Positions 12,535 to 26,657 of a stretch of DNA of 64,000 nt are shown here, one piece after another. Origin of the DNA: Chrysemys picta bellii (taxonomy: Eukaryota > Chordata > Testudines > Emydidae); contig NC_088797.1 in the NCBI RefSeq assembly GCF_011386835.1, positions 65,807,587 through 65,871,586 of the forward strand. Reading direction: 5' to 3'. Under the pieces are notes generated by a model. It was not told the origin of the DNA and made no database searches. It was given only the letters and a program-made list of their open reading frames with translations. The translations under genes were made by a program, and so were the position numbers. Every line of letters begins with the position of its first letter. Within the stretch, counting starts at the first letter, position 1.

Positions 12535-13340
12535 AAAATTGGTATATGGAATATGCAAACACTGTATGAGAATGGTAAAATGGTCTAAACAATAATAAAA
12601 AGTGGACAGATATAAACTAGTTATACTAGCCTAAGTGAAATAAGATGGGTAACATCAAGACAAATAACTTTTTCAAATGGACACATCCTACTGTATTCTG
12701 GGCTACCAAATCCCAGTGACCTAGACATATATAGAATAGGTCTGATACTATCAAGGAAAGCCTGATAGAACGAGCGGCAGTTTATAACAGGGTTATAACA
12801 CTGTGATTTATATCAAAGTTCCAGAAAATGTCCATTATTCAATTATATGCTCCAGAAAATCAAGCTAGCAAAGAGGAAAAAAGAAAACTTCTACAAGTCA
12901 CCACAAAACATAATAGACAAGGTCCCAATAATTGTAGATATGAATGCTAAAGTAAGGAGCAGGAACACTGTCAGGGAAGTAATGATGGGGAAATAAGGGC
13001 TCGCTGAACTGAACAAAAGTGGTAAAAAGTTTGCTGATTTTTTTTGAGGAATGAACATCCTGGTCATTGGAGTAACAATCTTCCCTCACCATACTAATCA
13101 TAAGATATTATGGAGATCATGGGATCACAGAACAGGGAACTAAACTGATCACATTACAATTTGGCACAAATGAGAAGAATTTTAGAAAATATATGTAGCA
13201 GGAATGGGGCAGTTGTGGGAATGGCCCCATGGAATGGACAGTAGTGGTAGATAAACTGAAAATCAAAATAGGAACAAAGAAGTGATCTGAAAAACAGAAA
13301 TGCCATTGTTGTAACTTCACCAAGACTAAGTTAACTAATT
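12535..13340 (+). pseudogene. RTE-like LINE, APE endonuclease half, inverted (plus strand)
   Basis: In plus-strand frames, broken by several stops, the apurinic-type endonuclease domain can be followed: IGIWNMQTLYENGKM at the start, a SEIRW block, NGHILLYSG, IIQLYAPEN, then VDMNAKV (family GDxNAKVG), NILVIGVTIFPHHTNHK and a TDHITIW block (family NQIDHI). These are the motifs, in order, of RTE-type endonuclease domains. The orientation is opposite to the RT half at 9996-11830, which suggests 5' inversion during target-primed reverse transcription. It is non-functional because of frame damage and loss of motif residues. Confidence 0.8.
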
Positions 13341-16300
13341 TGAAAACAAGGATCATGGGTAAATGCAATACTATAACTATATGCTGCAGAAATCTGTTTC
13401 TTGCTGCCAGCTCTTGACTCCATTTTAAACCTAGTATATTACCTTTCAAATGACCAAATATCAAAAAGGGGCTATATGAGTCCCTAAAGGTGTTAGTTGT
13501 AGTCCAAAGTGCAAGTATACCCGTAGTCCTTTGACGAGCAGCAATTCTATTTACAATGCTTTAATACTTGTGCTTTAAAAACAGCAACAAAAACATTTTT
13601 TTTTAGGAGTCAAGTTATTCAGTGAAGCTTCCTTGGAGAAACTCTTCAAGGATGGATACTGTGTTAAATTAGACTTTTTTATATCCGCCCACTCTTCTGT
13701 CTGTACAGGATTTACGTATGGTCTCCCGGTATCTTGTCAGGACAGTTCTATCTCCTATTCCTTTAAGCAACCTAGTTATTCTAGAGCTACGGTTGCACTT
13801 TGGTTCTTCAATTCAGATAGTCCTTCAACATTTCAAACACACGTGGGTCGAGAAGAGGACAAAAAAGGGGACCTACAGCAATTTAATCACTGAGAGGCCA
13901 TCACCTAGCATCTGTCCTGTCAGAGAAATGCACTTCCTCTTTTGAACCACATAGAGCCTGAGCAGGCAACTTTTTTCAAGCAGGCTGGCTAAGTCAAAGG
14001 AATCTAACAAGCAGTGGAATCCTCTCTTGGAGATTCTCTAACACATCTCAATAAAATTGTTTTCACCTAGAAGAGGATTAGTTCACCTGTCTCACCTTTG
14101 ATAAATTTCATAGATTCTACTCACCTTTTGGCTATCTACAGGCATCAACTAGGATCTCTTTATCATTTTCCAGTGCCTGTGTATAGAGGGGTGCTTCTTC
14201 CCAGAGACTGTAAAAATGGTCAGGAAACTGTCCAAATGCTAAACTTCAGTCATACTACTAGCTTTCTATAGATCGCAATTGAACTGTTGTTTCTATTGAT
14301 CATACATGTCAGATGCCAAATATAGTGAAGCTGGTATTTTCAATTCTCTAGATAAGGTGGTCTCCAGACCACCATGAAATTCCATCTAAATTAGAAAACA
14401 GTTTGTTAAACTAACTCTCTAACGATCTTTCTTGGAAATAACTTGGACAATAGAATCTGTCTAAACCATGCTAGTCTGTTGAAATCTGATGCCTTTCTAC
14501 TGTAGCTTAATAGTCTCATGAAAAGGTTACATCAATCTGTAAGTTCTACTTTGCCAGAATGAGCAAATGATCTCTTTTCCCAGACAGATAAGTCTGCTTT
14601 CTGGGAGTCTCCTTTTGAGATTTTTGGTGCACTTTGTCCCAGAGGTATGCAGCATATTGTCCCATTATGATGGAACAAATTGCAAGCAGTATAAAATTAG
14701 GTACTATTTTGAGGTGACAGGTCTTCATCCCTCTTGAATGCTGGTGGAGCAAAGATGAGTGCTTTACAGCCAGTCTCGGCTCTCTATGAGCCTAATGTAC
14801 TGCTGATATTTGGTCATCTTTGAGTGTGGGGTGGGAGGAAGCTGCAACCAGGCATATAACCAGTAAGGGGTACAGCAGTTACGATAGGTTAAATTTGGGG
14901 TAAAGCCACTACAACCCTCTTACAAAATGTGCCATTGGACCTTGAATATTTATGTAGATCAGGCAGGACGTCAACTTTTAAAGGCTCATCTGAAAAACCT
15001 CCATGTCCCTGTCCCTCCTCCCCACTTCCTTACACACTCAGGATCCCTGTGTTGCTGGGATTCTACGAATTTGGAGCTTGCCTCCTAAATTAATCTATAG
15101 AGTGTCTCTCACTGGCAATTTGATCGTTTTACAAAATGTTCATAAATAGGCTTATGTACTGCTAACCCCCAAGTCTATAATCTTCCTTTATCAGCCATTC
15201 TCAGCTCATCATAGTGAAGGCCTTTTAGAGATGCTCTTTTCCATAATGCTGAAGGGTTTGGCTGAAACCACACCACATTTGGCCAGTGTGGGTTGCCAAC
15301 GGCTTGACATGACTGGCCAAGTCAGTCTAAGCACTGACCTTACCGTAGGTCCTTCGTCTGACAGACTGTCGCCTCCAGAGGCATCAGTCAGAAGCCCTTC
15401 ACCAGGTCAGTTGTTACTAATCCTCTGACTGGCAGTCTCTATCCCTGAATATACTCAAAAATGTGATCCTGACAAACCGGATTTTACTTATTATTTATGC
15501 AGACAAATAGTTAAAATTTCACATCTAAAAGTTTAAATATCATAATTGTGTAATTAGAAAAAATATTACGTGATTTTAACCTAGCATTTTTCTATTTATA
15601 CAGATGACAGCTAATGGTTTCTTTTTCTGCCTAGCTTTAACAAAGATTCCTCAACTTTGTAATTTTAAAACATTTTCTCCTACATAGTCATTGTTCTTTT
15701 TTAATAGGATCTGCCAGAGCAACTGTGAGCAAAAGCTCTGCATTTTCACATTATCTCATTGTCTATCCCTAGTGTTATAGCCTTACTCTGACTTCCTAAC
15801 TAATCAGCTATTTCAACTTTCATTCCATAAGCTTTATGTCTGAGTGTAATTAAATGAGCATTAAGTCCTTTTTTTACTAGCAAAGCCTGAAAGTTCTGAT
15901 ATTACAGTAATAAGTGTGAAGTGAATTTTGAGTGGCATTTATATCCATTCATGGGCTCTAAATGTTTGATTTGCATAACTAGTTAAAATGATATCAGAGC
16001 AGCATATTGATTTAATTCCATCTCAGAAAACTGTTAATTAATAATGATAATAAATGTGTCAGTCCTTTATTATCTGCTTTGAATTGGTGATGATGTCTAT
16101 ATTAATACCACTTCAGTAATAGACCTCTGCTGGCTATTGTTGGCAAAGCTTTGATGGCTTCAATAACCAGCAATCAGAATTTATAAAATTTATTACAGGT
16201 CAGATTTTAAAAGAATAGTCACTTTATCACATGTATAATTTTATTAATGCCTACACTTGAACATTTTCTTGAAATAAATCACTAAGGACAGAAACCGAGG

Positions 16301-17426
16301 AGGTTTTTGAATGAAGAATGGATTTTCATTTTTTAAAAACTTTTAAATTGTTTTGTCATTGCAAGTAAAGTTTAAAATAGTGAACATTTCTTCTTGCAAA
16401 GGAAATGATCAAAAGTAACAGTAGGACTATATAAATATCACCTTTTCCTAAAAGTCCAAAGAAATGCCTTACAAAGACTAAGTAGTATGTTTAAGCCTTT
16501 GACTAAAAAATGCACCTAAAAGTTCGGCAATCGTATTACTATTTTTTCTACTATTGCTGTTCTGCTGTCTTCCTTATTTAAACTCTTTACTGTGATATAA
16601 ACTACTTTCTCCTTTCTTATCTATTCACCTTTCCCCACCATGCCTTCAGAATGAGGGCAGACTTGTTCCTTTTTTATATTTTTATTAGATGAAGTTTAAT
16701 TTTAAAAGAAAGTTGGTTTGAGACTTCCCGCCACCCTCCTCCCCCCCCCGCCCCCCTTGCTTTGGTTGGCAGAAGAGTCCAACTTTTTTATTACATAGGA
16801 TCACCCATTCATTTCCAGGTTAGTGTTTAGCCTTTCCCAGCAATGCACGTATCTCCAGCCAAAAGTTGAGATGAGTACTTCTCTCTCTGATCTGTGGCAA
16901 TGCAATTCCATAAATTAGTGTGTTGCTGGGACAGTTGATACAGTCGGCCTTTTTTTTGGATCAGGAAATGTTTTGGAACTGCCACTTTCTGAGCAGGTGG
17001 CATGACCAAGTGAGCTGATGAGGTGTCAGACTTGGCCTACATGTGTGCCAAGTGGGTGTCATAAGGGGGCTACCATTTTTTTTTCTTTTTTGTGGTGATG
17101 GTTTCCTTCTGTAGCTGACTTTCACTTTCTTTTGGTGTCACAATTTTGGAATGTGTTGGACTGCTGCAAAAGCTGTCAAATCTGAAAGGTGTGTGCTTAA
17201 AAACTTGAACAAAAACACAGCTGCCAGTGTTATTTCAGTGTCAACAATACACAAATAATAATTTTGTAAAACAAGATTAGTGCTGTATAATCTTGCATAT
17301 TAATTTAACTTTTTTCTTAACCTACTCTTGATTATTTGTTTTAATATTAAAATTAACACACATGATTTAAAGTACCATTTCTAGACTCCGTAATCTCATA
17401 TTGTCTCTTCAATATGTTAGTGGCTA
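13341..17426. other. AT-rich non-coding sequence
   Basis: No gene is seen. Open frames of 60-86 codons (for example 13633-13893, 15231-15428) have no domain. A C run lies at 16741-16756. The part from about 15540 to 16300 is non-repetitive and AT-rich and may hold conserved non-coding sequence, but this cannot be judged from one genome. Confidence 0.5.
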
Positions 17427-17616
17427 AGCACCTGATCCTGCAAACATCTACCAGGACTAGTTCTTGCTACTATGCGTAGTCTTACTGACAGGGAAGTTGG
17501 AAGTAAGTGGACTACTTGCAGAGTAATAGCAAGCTTGTTTTTTGTAAGCATGCCACCTCATAATAAGTGTGTTGTGGGAGTGGACAGTAATTTCTGTTAA
17601 TCTTAAATACCATTTA

Positions 17617-17717
17617 GGCCCTGATTCTATAAAGATTTATGTACATGCTAATCTTCACACACTTTGAATAGTTCCATTGGAATTAAACACATGGATAAAT
17701 CTTTGCAAGATCAAGGC
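17617..17717. mobile_element. Short palindromic DNA-transposon relic
   Basis: The ends are near-inverted copies: ggccctgattctataaagat at the left and atctttgcaagatcaaggc at the right. This matches a family of short palindromic MITEs built on the word ggccctgatcctgcaaa that I know from amniote genomes. Related pieces occur near 17431 (one end) and at 43617-43729. Confidence 0.6.
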
Positions 17718-17886
17718 TTTAATTTCTTCTTGAGACTTTGCCTTGAAATGATGGTATTACATGTTCATGTGAATTGGAGTATGAGGAACATAATAGGTGT
17801 ACGGGAGTCAAAAGTAAGATAGTTTGGATTAAACTGCAGCATCAAAATGTTGAGGCTCTTAGTTTTGTTTGCACAACTAATCTTTT

Positions 17887-17887
17887 G

Positions 17888-17974
<87 letters not shown>

Positions 17975-17975
17975 T
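17887..17975. repeat. (TTTC)n microsatellite
   Basis: About 22 nearly perfect tttc units. It creates open frames of repeated KKER (minus) and LSFF (plus) that are not genes. It ends directly at a SINE head at 17976. Confidence 0.97.
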
Positions 17976-18012
17976 GGGAGGGATAGCTCAGTGGTTTGAG
18001 CATTGGCCTGGC
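17976..18012 (+). mobile_element. tRNA-derived SINE head, truncated
   Basis: The text gggagggatagctcagtggt followed by ttgagcattggcct is the 5' head of a tRNA-derived SINE, with a Pol III A-box (tagctcagtgg). The similarity to the known turtle tRNA SINE stops before any B-box, so this is a 5' fragment and not a tRNA gene. Confidence 0.65.
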
Positions 18013-21000
18013 AGGAAAACTTTTTGCCCTGCACTGAAGGTGTAACATACACAGGATACACTTTAAATAAAACCTTAAATTAGGACTTAAATTTAAATAA
18101 GCAGTGGAAAAGTAGGTAAGGAATTTTACAACATAGGAAAAGGTATGCTAATAGAAGCATCCTACCAGGTTAGCCTGAACTTGTGCCATTTCTGGATTAC
18201 AGTTGGGCTGCCTTAGAAAAGTGTTATCCTGAGTTTGTGCCATGGTAGGAGAAGAACAGTTTAATTAGATGTGTTAACTGGTGTATAAGACATAGTGTCA
18301 TGCAGTAGTGGCTCAGATGAAACAAATATGTAACACCTTTTTACAAAGGAGAAAGGAAAACAAAGAAGAAACAAATGAACCCCTCTCATCCCCTGAAAAC
18401 AGGACAAACAAATAAAAGTAATGGAGGAGATTGAGGAGTGGACCATGCCCCTTTGGGTGGTGTTTTGGTACCTGTTAGTCAGTAATGACTAGGGGCTCCC
18501 ACTGGTCAACCCTGGTTCCTAGAACAGCTGGAAAAATATTCCTGCTCTATTTACTAGGATCATAAAACAAATGCTGGGGGAAGTCTAATCACCACTCTCC
18601 ACGCTCCTTCCCCACCGATAAAACTCCCTGAGGTTGCAAAACCAAGTTACCCATGGTGGGCAGCACCCTCAAATAGAGGGGTTGAAATTATCCCTGCCAT
18701 CTCCTAAGGCTGCTTCCCCTAACCTATCGTTATCACAGCAACCATGTTTGGATTGATCTTCATCCAGCTGGCTTTCATCAATATCCCAGTATTCACTGGA
18801 CATGGGTTAAGGCCGCTGATGCATTATCTGAGTCGAACACAATAAAGACAGAGTTGGGTGTCATCTCTCTCCTGTGACACACAAGTTTCCAGTTTAAGCT
18901 TTCACCCAGCTCCAATGTCCCCAGAGAGATGGGGGAATTCAGCCCCCTTTTGGCTAAGTCCTCCCTGCTTTCTGACTGCTCACTGAATTTCTACCCAGTG
19001 TGGGATTACTCTTTTTAAAGGAGACTTTCCCAGTATGGTTTTGTGGTAGGTGGTCCTTGAAAACTGGAAGATACATTCAGCAGATGCCTCATGACACTTA
19101 TTTTTGCTGCTGGCCACAGCAGGTTGCAACTGCCTGCCTTTATTTCCTTTATTAATGATAATATTTTATATTAATTAAGATGGATGCAAACTTGCTTTTT
19201 GCAGTTTTACTGATTGTACAAAGTTGTGTTTTCTCTGTGTTTGAGACAGCAATAAGCAGCTTAGAGGTTGGTGCTGGAGCCCCTGAGAACAAAAAGTGGT
19301 GAAAGTTGTCTGCAATTGGAAGCTTATAGGATTATGGAGTAAATGCATAACTACCCAAGTTGGAGTTTGTCCAGGTCACTAGAGTTAAAAAATCCCTAAC
19401 ATTACCAAAAAGTACCCCTCCTAGACACTTGAACAGCCACAAATGGCCTGGATTTTGATTTGATATCTCATCTAAAAGACAATGCATTCAAATGCTGTAC
19501 TAGGGCAATGATACAGCTCTGGCTAAGAGAGGCACCAACCAGATATTGTCATTTAGAAGGCAGTGTACTATCTTGTGTGAGTTTAAACAAATTCAGTGTT
19601 CAGGCTGGGATTTACTTAATGTTTTAAGCACTTTAACCGTTAGTGACGTAGGTAACATTTTCAAAAAAGTACCTGTTATGCACTAATCAATTTGATCAGC
19701 AATTACTACTACAATGGTGTGAACTCAAGCACAAACTTGTGTGGCCACCCTTTTCATTATGGGAGCAATCCAACCTACATACCCTTTGGGCATTCTCCGT
19801 AGTTTGTCTTCCTTCTATCTCCATTGCACCCCATGAACATACACAATTTTTTCCTTGAAACATATTGTATAGGCTAGCGATTCTAAGATAGGCTTTCATG
19901 AATGGCAGCTAGAGCCCTGTTCATAGAAGTTAGATATCTATTGACCATAATTGCAGGTGTGTACGCCTCATTTCCAGCTGTTGAAACCAGATCTTTGGCT
20001 CCTTCCTGGTTGGTGGTGTTCCTTACATCAGTCAAAAAGGGGTGTGCAGGCCTCTCTCACAGCAACTGAGGGCAGGGCCGGCTCCAGGAACCAGCTAAGC
20101 TCCATCCCTGAAGAGAAGAGTCCATTTCATTTAGGTGCCTAAGGATATCAGAAAGGCAGTAAATGGCACCCAAAATCACTTCACTGCCTTGCTTGAAGAG
20201 AGGTGCCAACACTTCACCTATGACAACCACCACATTGCAGTGTGAAGACAGTTGCTGGTGCAGGGGGCCTATGTCGTTGTATGGCAGAGTCCAAAGTCGA
20301 GAATTTATTGGATGCCTTCAGTAAAGTAGACTTTTTTGTGAAGAACTTACTTAGCAGCAAAAGTGTGATAATACACGTAAGTGAAGCCATGAAGCAATAG
20401 TTCTTATATTTTGGATCCATGAGACCAGGCTACTATGCTTTCTTATTAGTGCCCTGTTATCATCTATGCAGGTTGTAGTACATCACTCACAATGAATCTG
20501 GAAATCTGAGTGCTTTCTAAAACATCTTGCATAAGCATTCTCCTTCTGTGTGATTGGTCATAGCTTTACAAAGGAGCAAGTTTTCTTTCTAAAAACTTGA
20601 CCAACTCTGGAAGCGGTGTAGCATTCAGACACTGGTTGACTCATCAAGTTGAACGGCCAATTAGTTGCTTCTCCTGAATTTTTAAAAGCAGTTGCTGGTG
20701 GATGTTCTCACCCAGATCACTAATACATTATGAAACGGCATGCACTATCTGACATGCACAGTTCAATTGGTAGCTGCTTCAGGCCCTAATAACTATTGAA
20801 ACCATGTCTCTTGCACAGAGTAAGATCTGATTTTCTGCAAAGTATGCACCTTGCCCAGTGTGTGATTTGTAGAGATGCCAAATACGATATCAGAAGCGTA
20901 TTCATGTTGACACTGCTGGTTTGAGCAATCAAGCCATCTTGATTTTGCAAGAATTCCAATTTTCTTTGAGAAAAAATTCTCATGCGTATCTTTCATTGAT

Positions 21001-24000
21001 GGAATTTTGTATCTGTGTCCCCAAAGGCATCATATTGCACATCAGAAAATCATGACCAGGGGCTCTAGCAGCTTGCTGCAGATAGTCACATTCTGCTATA
21101 AGCCACAATTAACTAGCTAGAGTTCTTGGGTTACAATAATATGGTGGTCTTAAAGGCATTTGCTATGATGGGGCTTGTGAGTAACCATGTTTTATCCGTT
21201 TTTTAAATTAATTCTTTTAGTAAAATGTTACATTTTTTCGTAACCTCTTGCAATCTCCCCAAACCTACTCTGGGGTTGTAAAATACGGTTTGGGAAACGC
21301 TGTTTTGAGATTAACTCCAAAACAAATGCTGAAGGCTGTATGATCTCCTACTCCTGAAGTGTATGCTGAGTCCAGTGAATGGCTTCTTTCCACCCTTTAT
21401 TACAGCTCTTGGTGAAACCCTGTTAAATGCGTATCGTTTTTGCAGCCTCTCCCTATTTTCACCTCTGCATTTCCCGGTCATCTCTTTTTATAAGCATCTG
21501 CGCAAAGGGGAGTCTTGCATTTGTTAACAAACGTACAGTGACTAGTGCATCAGCTCAGCTAAGTAACATGCCAACACTAACTGCTCCTAAATAACGTCTA
21601 TTTGCATAGTGCATTGAGAGCTACGAACTCGCCTCTCATTAAGTGTGTGAGAACTCCAGCTTAACCAGAAGCATTAAAAATTGAGCTGAGCTCCAGTGGG
21701 ATATTTTAATACTGTGAGCCCCTGGCCACAGTGACAGTTTCTAAGGGAACAAAGATAGTATGATCTCAGTGCAGGTAAAGAATAATATAAATGGATGTGA
21801 TGTTTTGGCAAAGTTTTTTGCTGCCATTTAAGTTATTTCCTATGTTTTAACTCTCACGCTATTCTATTTCTTAGAAATTTTCCTGTGTGAAAATACAAGA
21901 ACTCTTTTGGGTGGAACTAACAATAATCAACAAAGGGTGAGGTAGCCAGGAAATGACTAATCTATTGAAAAGACTTTATTGCAAAATTTGCCGCTTATGC
22001 ACCTCAGTTTTTTGCGTTTTTTTTTTATATACAAAATAAGTGATGTCCAGCAATATTTTACTGGTAGCTGTGTTTTGTAATACTTGAGCAATATATAACT
22101 GTGATCAATGTTGTGACCTCAGGGAAATTGCTTATATAATTACAGAAAGTTTACAGTAGTAAGACAAAGAATGGGGAAAATATATCACTGTAAAATATAA
22201 ATATGTTTAAATTACATTTAGGATTTGGAATAGTTCCTTGCTTGTGTTTTACAGAATAATCTGTGATTTAAATCAGGTTTAGTTGTGGTTTTTTTTTTCT
22301 AAATTGGGTATTATAAATCAAGAGTAGTTGCTGCATATAGCACACAAGAGGATTTCTTATACATTTTAATGTTGCATAAGTAAGAAATACCAGTAGTTCA
22401 GCAGTAAAATTGCAAATGTAAGCAAAAGTGAAGATTTTTCTAAATTTAACTAGGTTGCATTTGTTTAGTAAACTCTATCTATAATTTACTGTTTTATTGC
22501 ATTTGCTTTTGAAAACTTTGCTAGCCTTTATATATAATATATATAAAAAAGAAGGTACTATATTATAATTGCTGTGCAGCCAGGGGAAAAAAGAGAGGAC
22601 TAAACAGTCTGCATATGGTAAGTTTTAAAGTTGCAAAAATAAGTCTTGACAAGATAATATACTGTTGTGAAAGTATGTGATTTGAGACCAAGCAATTTTC
22701 AGCAATATAAAGATGTATTTACTATTTGTGGGCTGGTGCAGTTCCTAATAAAAATTTCACAGCCTACGATGCAGTAGTTATGTCCTCTTAAGCCTTTCCA
22801 GGCATGAGGTAGTCAGTGATAAAAGATGTGGTAGCTTTCTTTGCTTAAAAAAAGCAAATTACCCAAATTAGGAATTCAGACAAATATCATTAACTTTTAA
22901 AACTTGATAGACCTAAAGCTTATCCAGATGAACCGTGCTAAACAAACAATAATTTGAACGTGTATTATGGTTTTGCATATGCATGCTTGCTCTACAAATA
23001 TATTTTTATATGCCTGAGACTGTTAACATAAACCCTAGTTTAGTTTAACTGTGGTTTGAGAGAAGTGAACTCTGGGATTGGGCTGGATGATGTTGATTAA
23101 TAGGTGTATGAGGGTGAAAGACTCCAGGGCCAAGCAGTAGGTCCATCTTGGTGGCATCTGATGTTGATTGGCTTTGTCCTGCGCGGCTGCGCTGGAAGAG
23201 CGGACATTAAGATTAAGTGATGCTGTCGTGTTGAGGAGCGCTGCACTGCATCATTCTGGGAAGAGACAGCTGTGGTGGTTAATCCTTCATCACCAAGGGA
23301 GTGCTGCCAGCAGAAAGATATACAGCCAAAGATAACCCTCCATAACTTGTGCTAAAGATCAGAAAACTTTGAATTCACATCCATCTGCTTAGTCTGGGGT
23401 GAAGATGAAAGATAGGCAGAATAGGAAATAAAAAACTCCTGAGGGATTAATCTTAGACACAGTATGCAGCACACAGTAGTTCAAGAATGCTGTTATATAG
23501 TGTAAATTTTAAAAGGACACTTACTGTTAATACTGCATTTGTGGCTGAAACACAGGAGTGGACAGTGACAGGTTTAGCATAATCTTTGGTAAAGAACTTT
23601 GCTAATTAGCAGGTTTATCATCACAAGCGTTAGACAAAAATATGTTTCAAGTCAGCTATATTACGCAGATTATTATTCATAACAAAGTGAGAAACATTAC
23701 AAAGACCAGATGGATAAATTAGTCTTTTTGAAAATTATGTTGTATGAAAGACCAAGACAAGAAAAAAATTCTATGAAATGTATCACTTGATATTAGGGGT
23801 TACGTCTGCTAGCAGTAATCAAATTAATATAGCACTTTCAATTCAGAATCAACATTTATAAGAAGAAACAAAGTCAATTGATCCCGTGCACTAATATAGG
23901 ATTACATTTTGAACTAACAATGGTTTTAAACTTCATTTTATTCCATACAGATGTGCATTGTATTGTGCGGGAAAGGAGAGGTAAAATAAAATAAAATAAA

Positions 24001-24140
24001 ATAAAAATATATATATAGTTATAGTTATAGTTAGTTATTGCACTAACCATCACCAATTGACCAAAATGAAAGCTTCATAAAAACAGTTCTTTGGGGGGAC
24101 CTCTTGCAGCCTGCCTAATAGGTAGGGAGGGAACATTATC
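18013..24140. other. Long unassigned AT-rich stretch
   Basis: No gene is seen across 6 kb. Minor items are a short agggccggctccagg word at 20088-20102 that resembles the terminus of a common turtle repeat, an isolated hAT-like right end at 21287-21303 (ggtttgggaaacgctg) without a recognised left end, a GC-richer block at 23130-23300 discussed in the findings, and an (aaaat)n tract at 23982-24005. Open frames are all under 70 codons. Confidence 0.5.
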
Positions 24141-24340
24141 CATTGGTTAGAGTAGGATTCTGGGGGCCTCGGCTTGTTGCTTCTATTCCTGCATCTGCTA
24201 ATGATTCACTGTGACTTCATGTTGTCTTCTTAACCTCTGTGCCTCAGTTTCTCTACCTGAACAATGGCTATAATCTACTTCGCAATAGTGTTGAGGCTTA
24301 ATTCTTGGTTATAAAGCATATTGAGTATCTGGATGAAATC
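24141..24340 (+). mobile_element. MIR-like SINE relic
   Basis: The central text cttaacctctgtgcctcagt followed by ttctctacctgaacaatggc is the MIR signature (family: taacctctctgtgcctcagtttcctcatctgtaaaatgg). It is diverged, as expected for this old SINE. The flanks are approximate. Confidence 0.65.
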
Positions 24341-25653
24341 TCTTCTAGATGTGTGACTGTAGTACTGCTAATACCCACTACCTAGTGTTTCAACTTTGTT
24401 TTTATCCAGGCATAGTGAAGTTGAGCAGAATTCTTGTGGCTTCACTCCATTTTAAATTTAGTCTTCACTGTGTTTACATGTAATGTTCTATCAAGCATAT
24501 TAACACTGGTAATTACAACATTTGTAATTACTGCTCTTACCCAATCTTGGGCAGATTCCGTTTGGTGTCCTGTTGGCACTATAACAGAAGAAACTGGGTG
24601 CTGTAAGAAAGCTTTATTAGAGTGGTATTTAATTTTAGAGTGAGAGTTTAAGGTTAGGCATCTAGGTTTCTATTATGTGGGAGGCTAATGTTAAAGATTT
24701 AGGTGCCTAACTGACATTTGTGCCTTTGAAAAGATCTCACCTTTAACATTTGGAGTGTTAAGTCCTGGTATCATGGACAAGGGCGTACTTTAAGGTCAGT
24801 AACTGCATTTTACTAACCCAAACTTGCCTTGCAGTTTTAGTGCTAAATATTTCTCTGTGTCCTAAACCATTAGTAATGATGTCTTGCACTGTGAAATAGC
24901 TGCTTGTTCCTTCCCAGAAGTAGCTGCATTTCATTGGTGGGTGAAGTGTTTTCAGTGAGTTGTATCTTTTGAAGTTATTTGGGGCGGAAGGTGCTATATA
25001 AATAAATGTGATGCATATAGGTTGTCCAAAATCTGAAATTCTCAGGTAGCATAGATTGTTCTCAGGTGTGCTGGTGAGAGATACTTCATTAGTTTGTGTG
25101 CTTATTTGTATTCCTATTGTAATACATATTTTTAATTAAAACATAGAAGAACATTTCATTGTTAGAAGACAATAGTTTTGGTTACATTAGTCAAAATAAA
25201 TTTGAAGTCTATCATGAGGTTGCATTCAATTTTGTGAATTATGTGATGCTAATTGATCAGAGATAATAGTTGTATTGCTATTGGTGACTGGTGTGTCTTG
25301 ATTAATCTTACACAGTTAAAACTTCGGTTATAATAGGAATTGACAGATGTTTTGTGCTTCAATCGCATTAAACTACAATTTAACCACAGTATAGCATATG
25401 TATATATTATGGCACAGATATGTTCATAAGGTCCACAATATGTGTTCGAGAGAGAAACCTAAATGTCTAGACATTTTAGATAGCAAACTCATTCAAAAAT
25501 ATCAGCTGAGAAATTAAGATTTATAGGTATATCATATGGTACAGAGAAGTGAATTTTTTTATTTTGAATCTGAAACAATTCCTCAAGTTTCATGGTAAAG
25601 TTGGGGACTGACTCTAAAAATGCATGGCCTATAAAAACTTTTGGGGTGTTTTG

Positions 25654-25657
<4 letters not shown>

Positions 25658-25708
<51 letters not shown>
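25658..25708. repeat. (TG)n microsatellite
   Basis: About 25 perfect tg units, followed by an unrelated flank. Confidence 0.97.
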
Positions 25709-25709
<1 letters not shown>

Positions 25710-26640
25710 TCGTGATGGGAGATTTAAAAAAAAACTTAGTATGTTATTGTAACTTCTACGATTAATGAAAATCTAAATCTTTAACATGATGTTACAGGAT
25801 GAAGTGAGCAAACTTGATCAGGATGAATTTTAAAATGCCAGCAATTCGGAGTAGAATGGGTTAAGACCCTGACTAATGTAGGTTTACAAGCACTGGCCCT
25901 TCTCTTTGTTCTTTTTTATCATATACATTTATCATGTTCAACCTGGCAACCCAACCAAATAGCTATTTAAGTTGTAAAAATGAATCATAGCACAATTTCA
26001 TGAACTGCATGATATAACCGAGCCTAATAATATTATATAGCAGAACTTATAAGCTCTAGGATTCTTTGTCCCACTTTAAAATAATAATTAAATAAAATAA
26101 TAAATATTAGCCATGAGTATTTGCCACTCTTTGTATGGAAAAACTAGAGAGCATTCAGGTGTGTTCAATAAAGCTGTAATTTCCTGTCCAAACCAGTAGA
26201 GACTAATGTTGAGTGTTTACCTTCTGCTGGTGTATCAAGAACAGGGTATTTTAAAATAGCTGAGCCAGTGAGTAGTGTGAGGATTGAGGATACAGGTGTG
26301 TGGTTGCTTAACATAAAAAGAGTTTCAAGCGGTAACAGTTGACACACAAACTTTTATGTTTATTTTTAAAAAATCCACCACTATATTAAGAATGTTTCTA
26401 CCCTCTCCATGCAATATAGATGGAAAGAAACATGTTATATGTATTTCTGTTAGTTGTCAGCATATTTTAGACTGCTGGGCTTTGCATGTGTGCAGCTGGT
26501 TCTGACGCAGCTGTCAGGCTGTGATTGATGAGTATCATCATTTAAAGTGTAAAAGAAAATGTCTTGGCATACAGGGATGTGTTGAACTGCTGTCTGCCAG
26601 ACACCATAGATATTACATGGTCACCATTTTCTTTTCTCTT

Positions 26641-26657
26641 CCCCCCCCCCCCCCCCC
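26641..26657. repeat. Poly-C run
   Basis: A homopolymer of about 17 C. Length polymorphism and assembly error are likely here. It also creates spurious proline-rich frames at 26521-26746. Confidence 0.95.

Noticed and set aside
17976..18050. Possible tRNA gene
   Set aside because: Only the A-box head is present; no B-box or cloverleaf can be drawn, so it is a SINE fragment.
17765..18061. Frames with repeated KKER or LSFF
   Set aside because: Translations of the (TTTC)n microsatellite.
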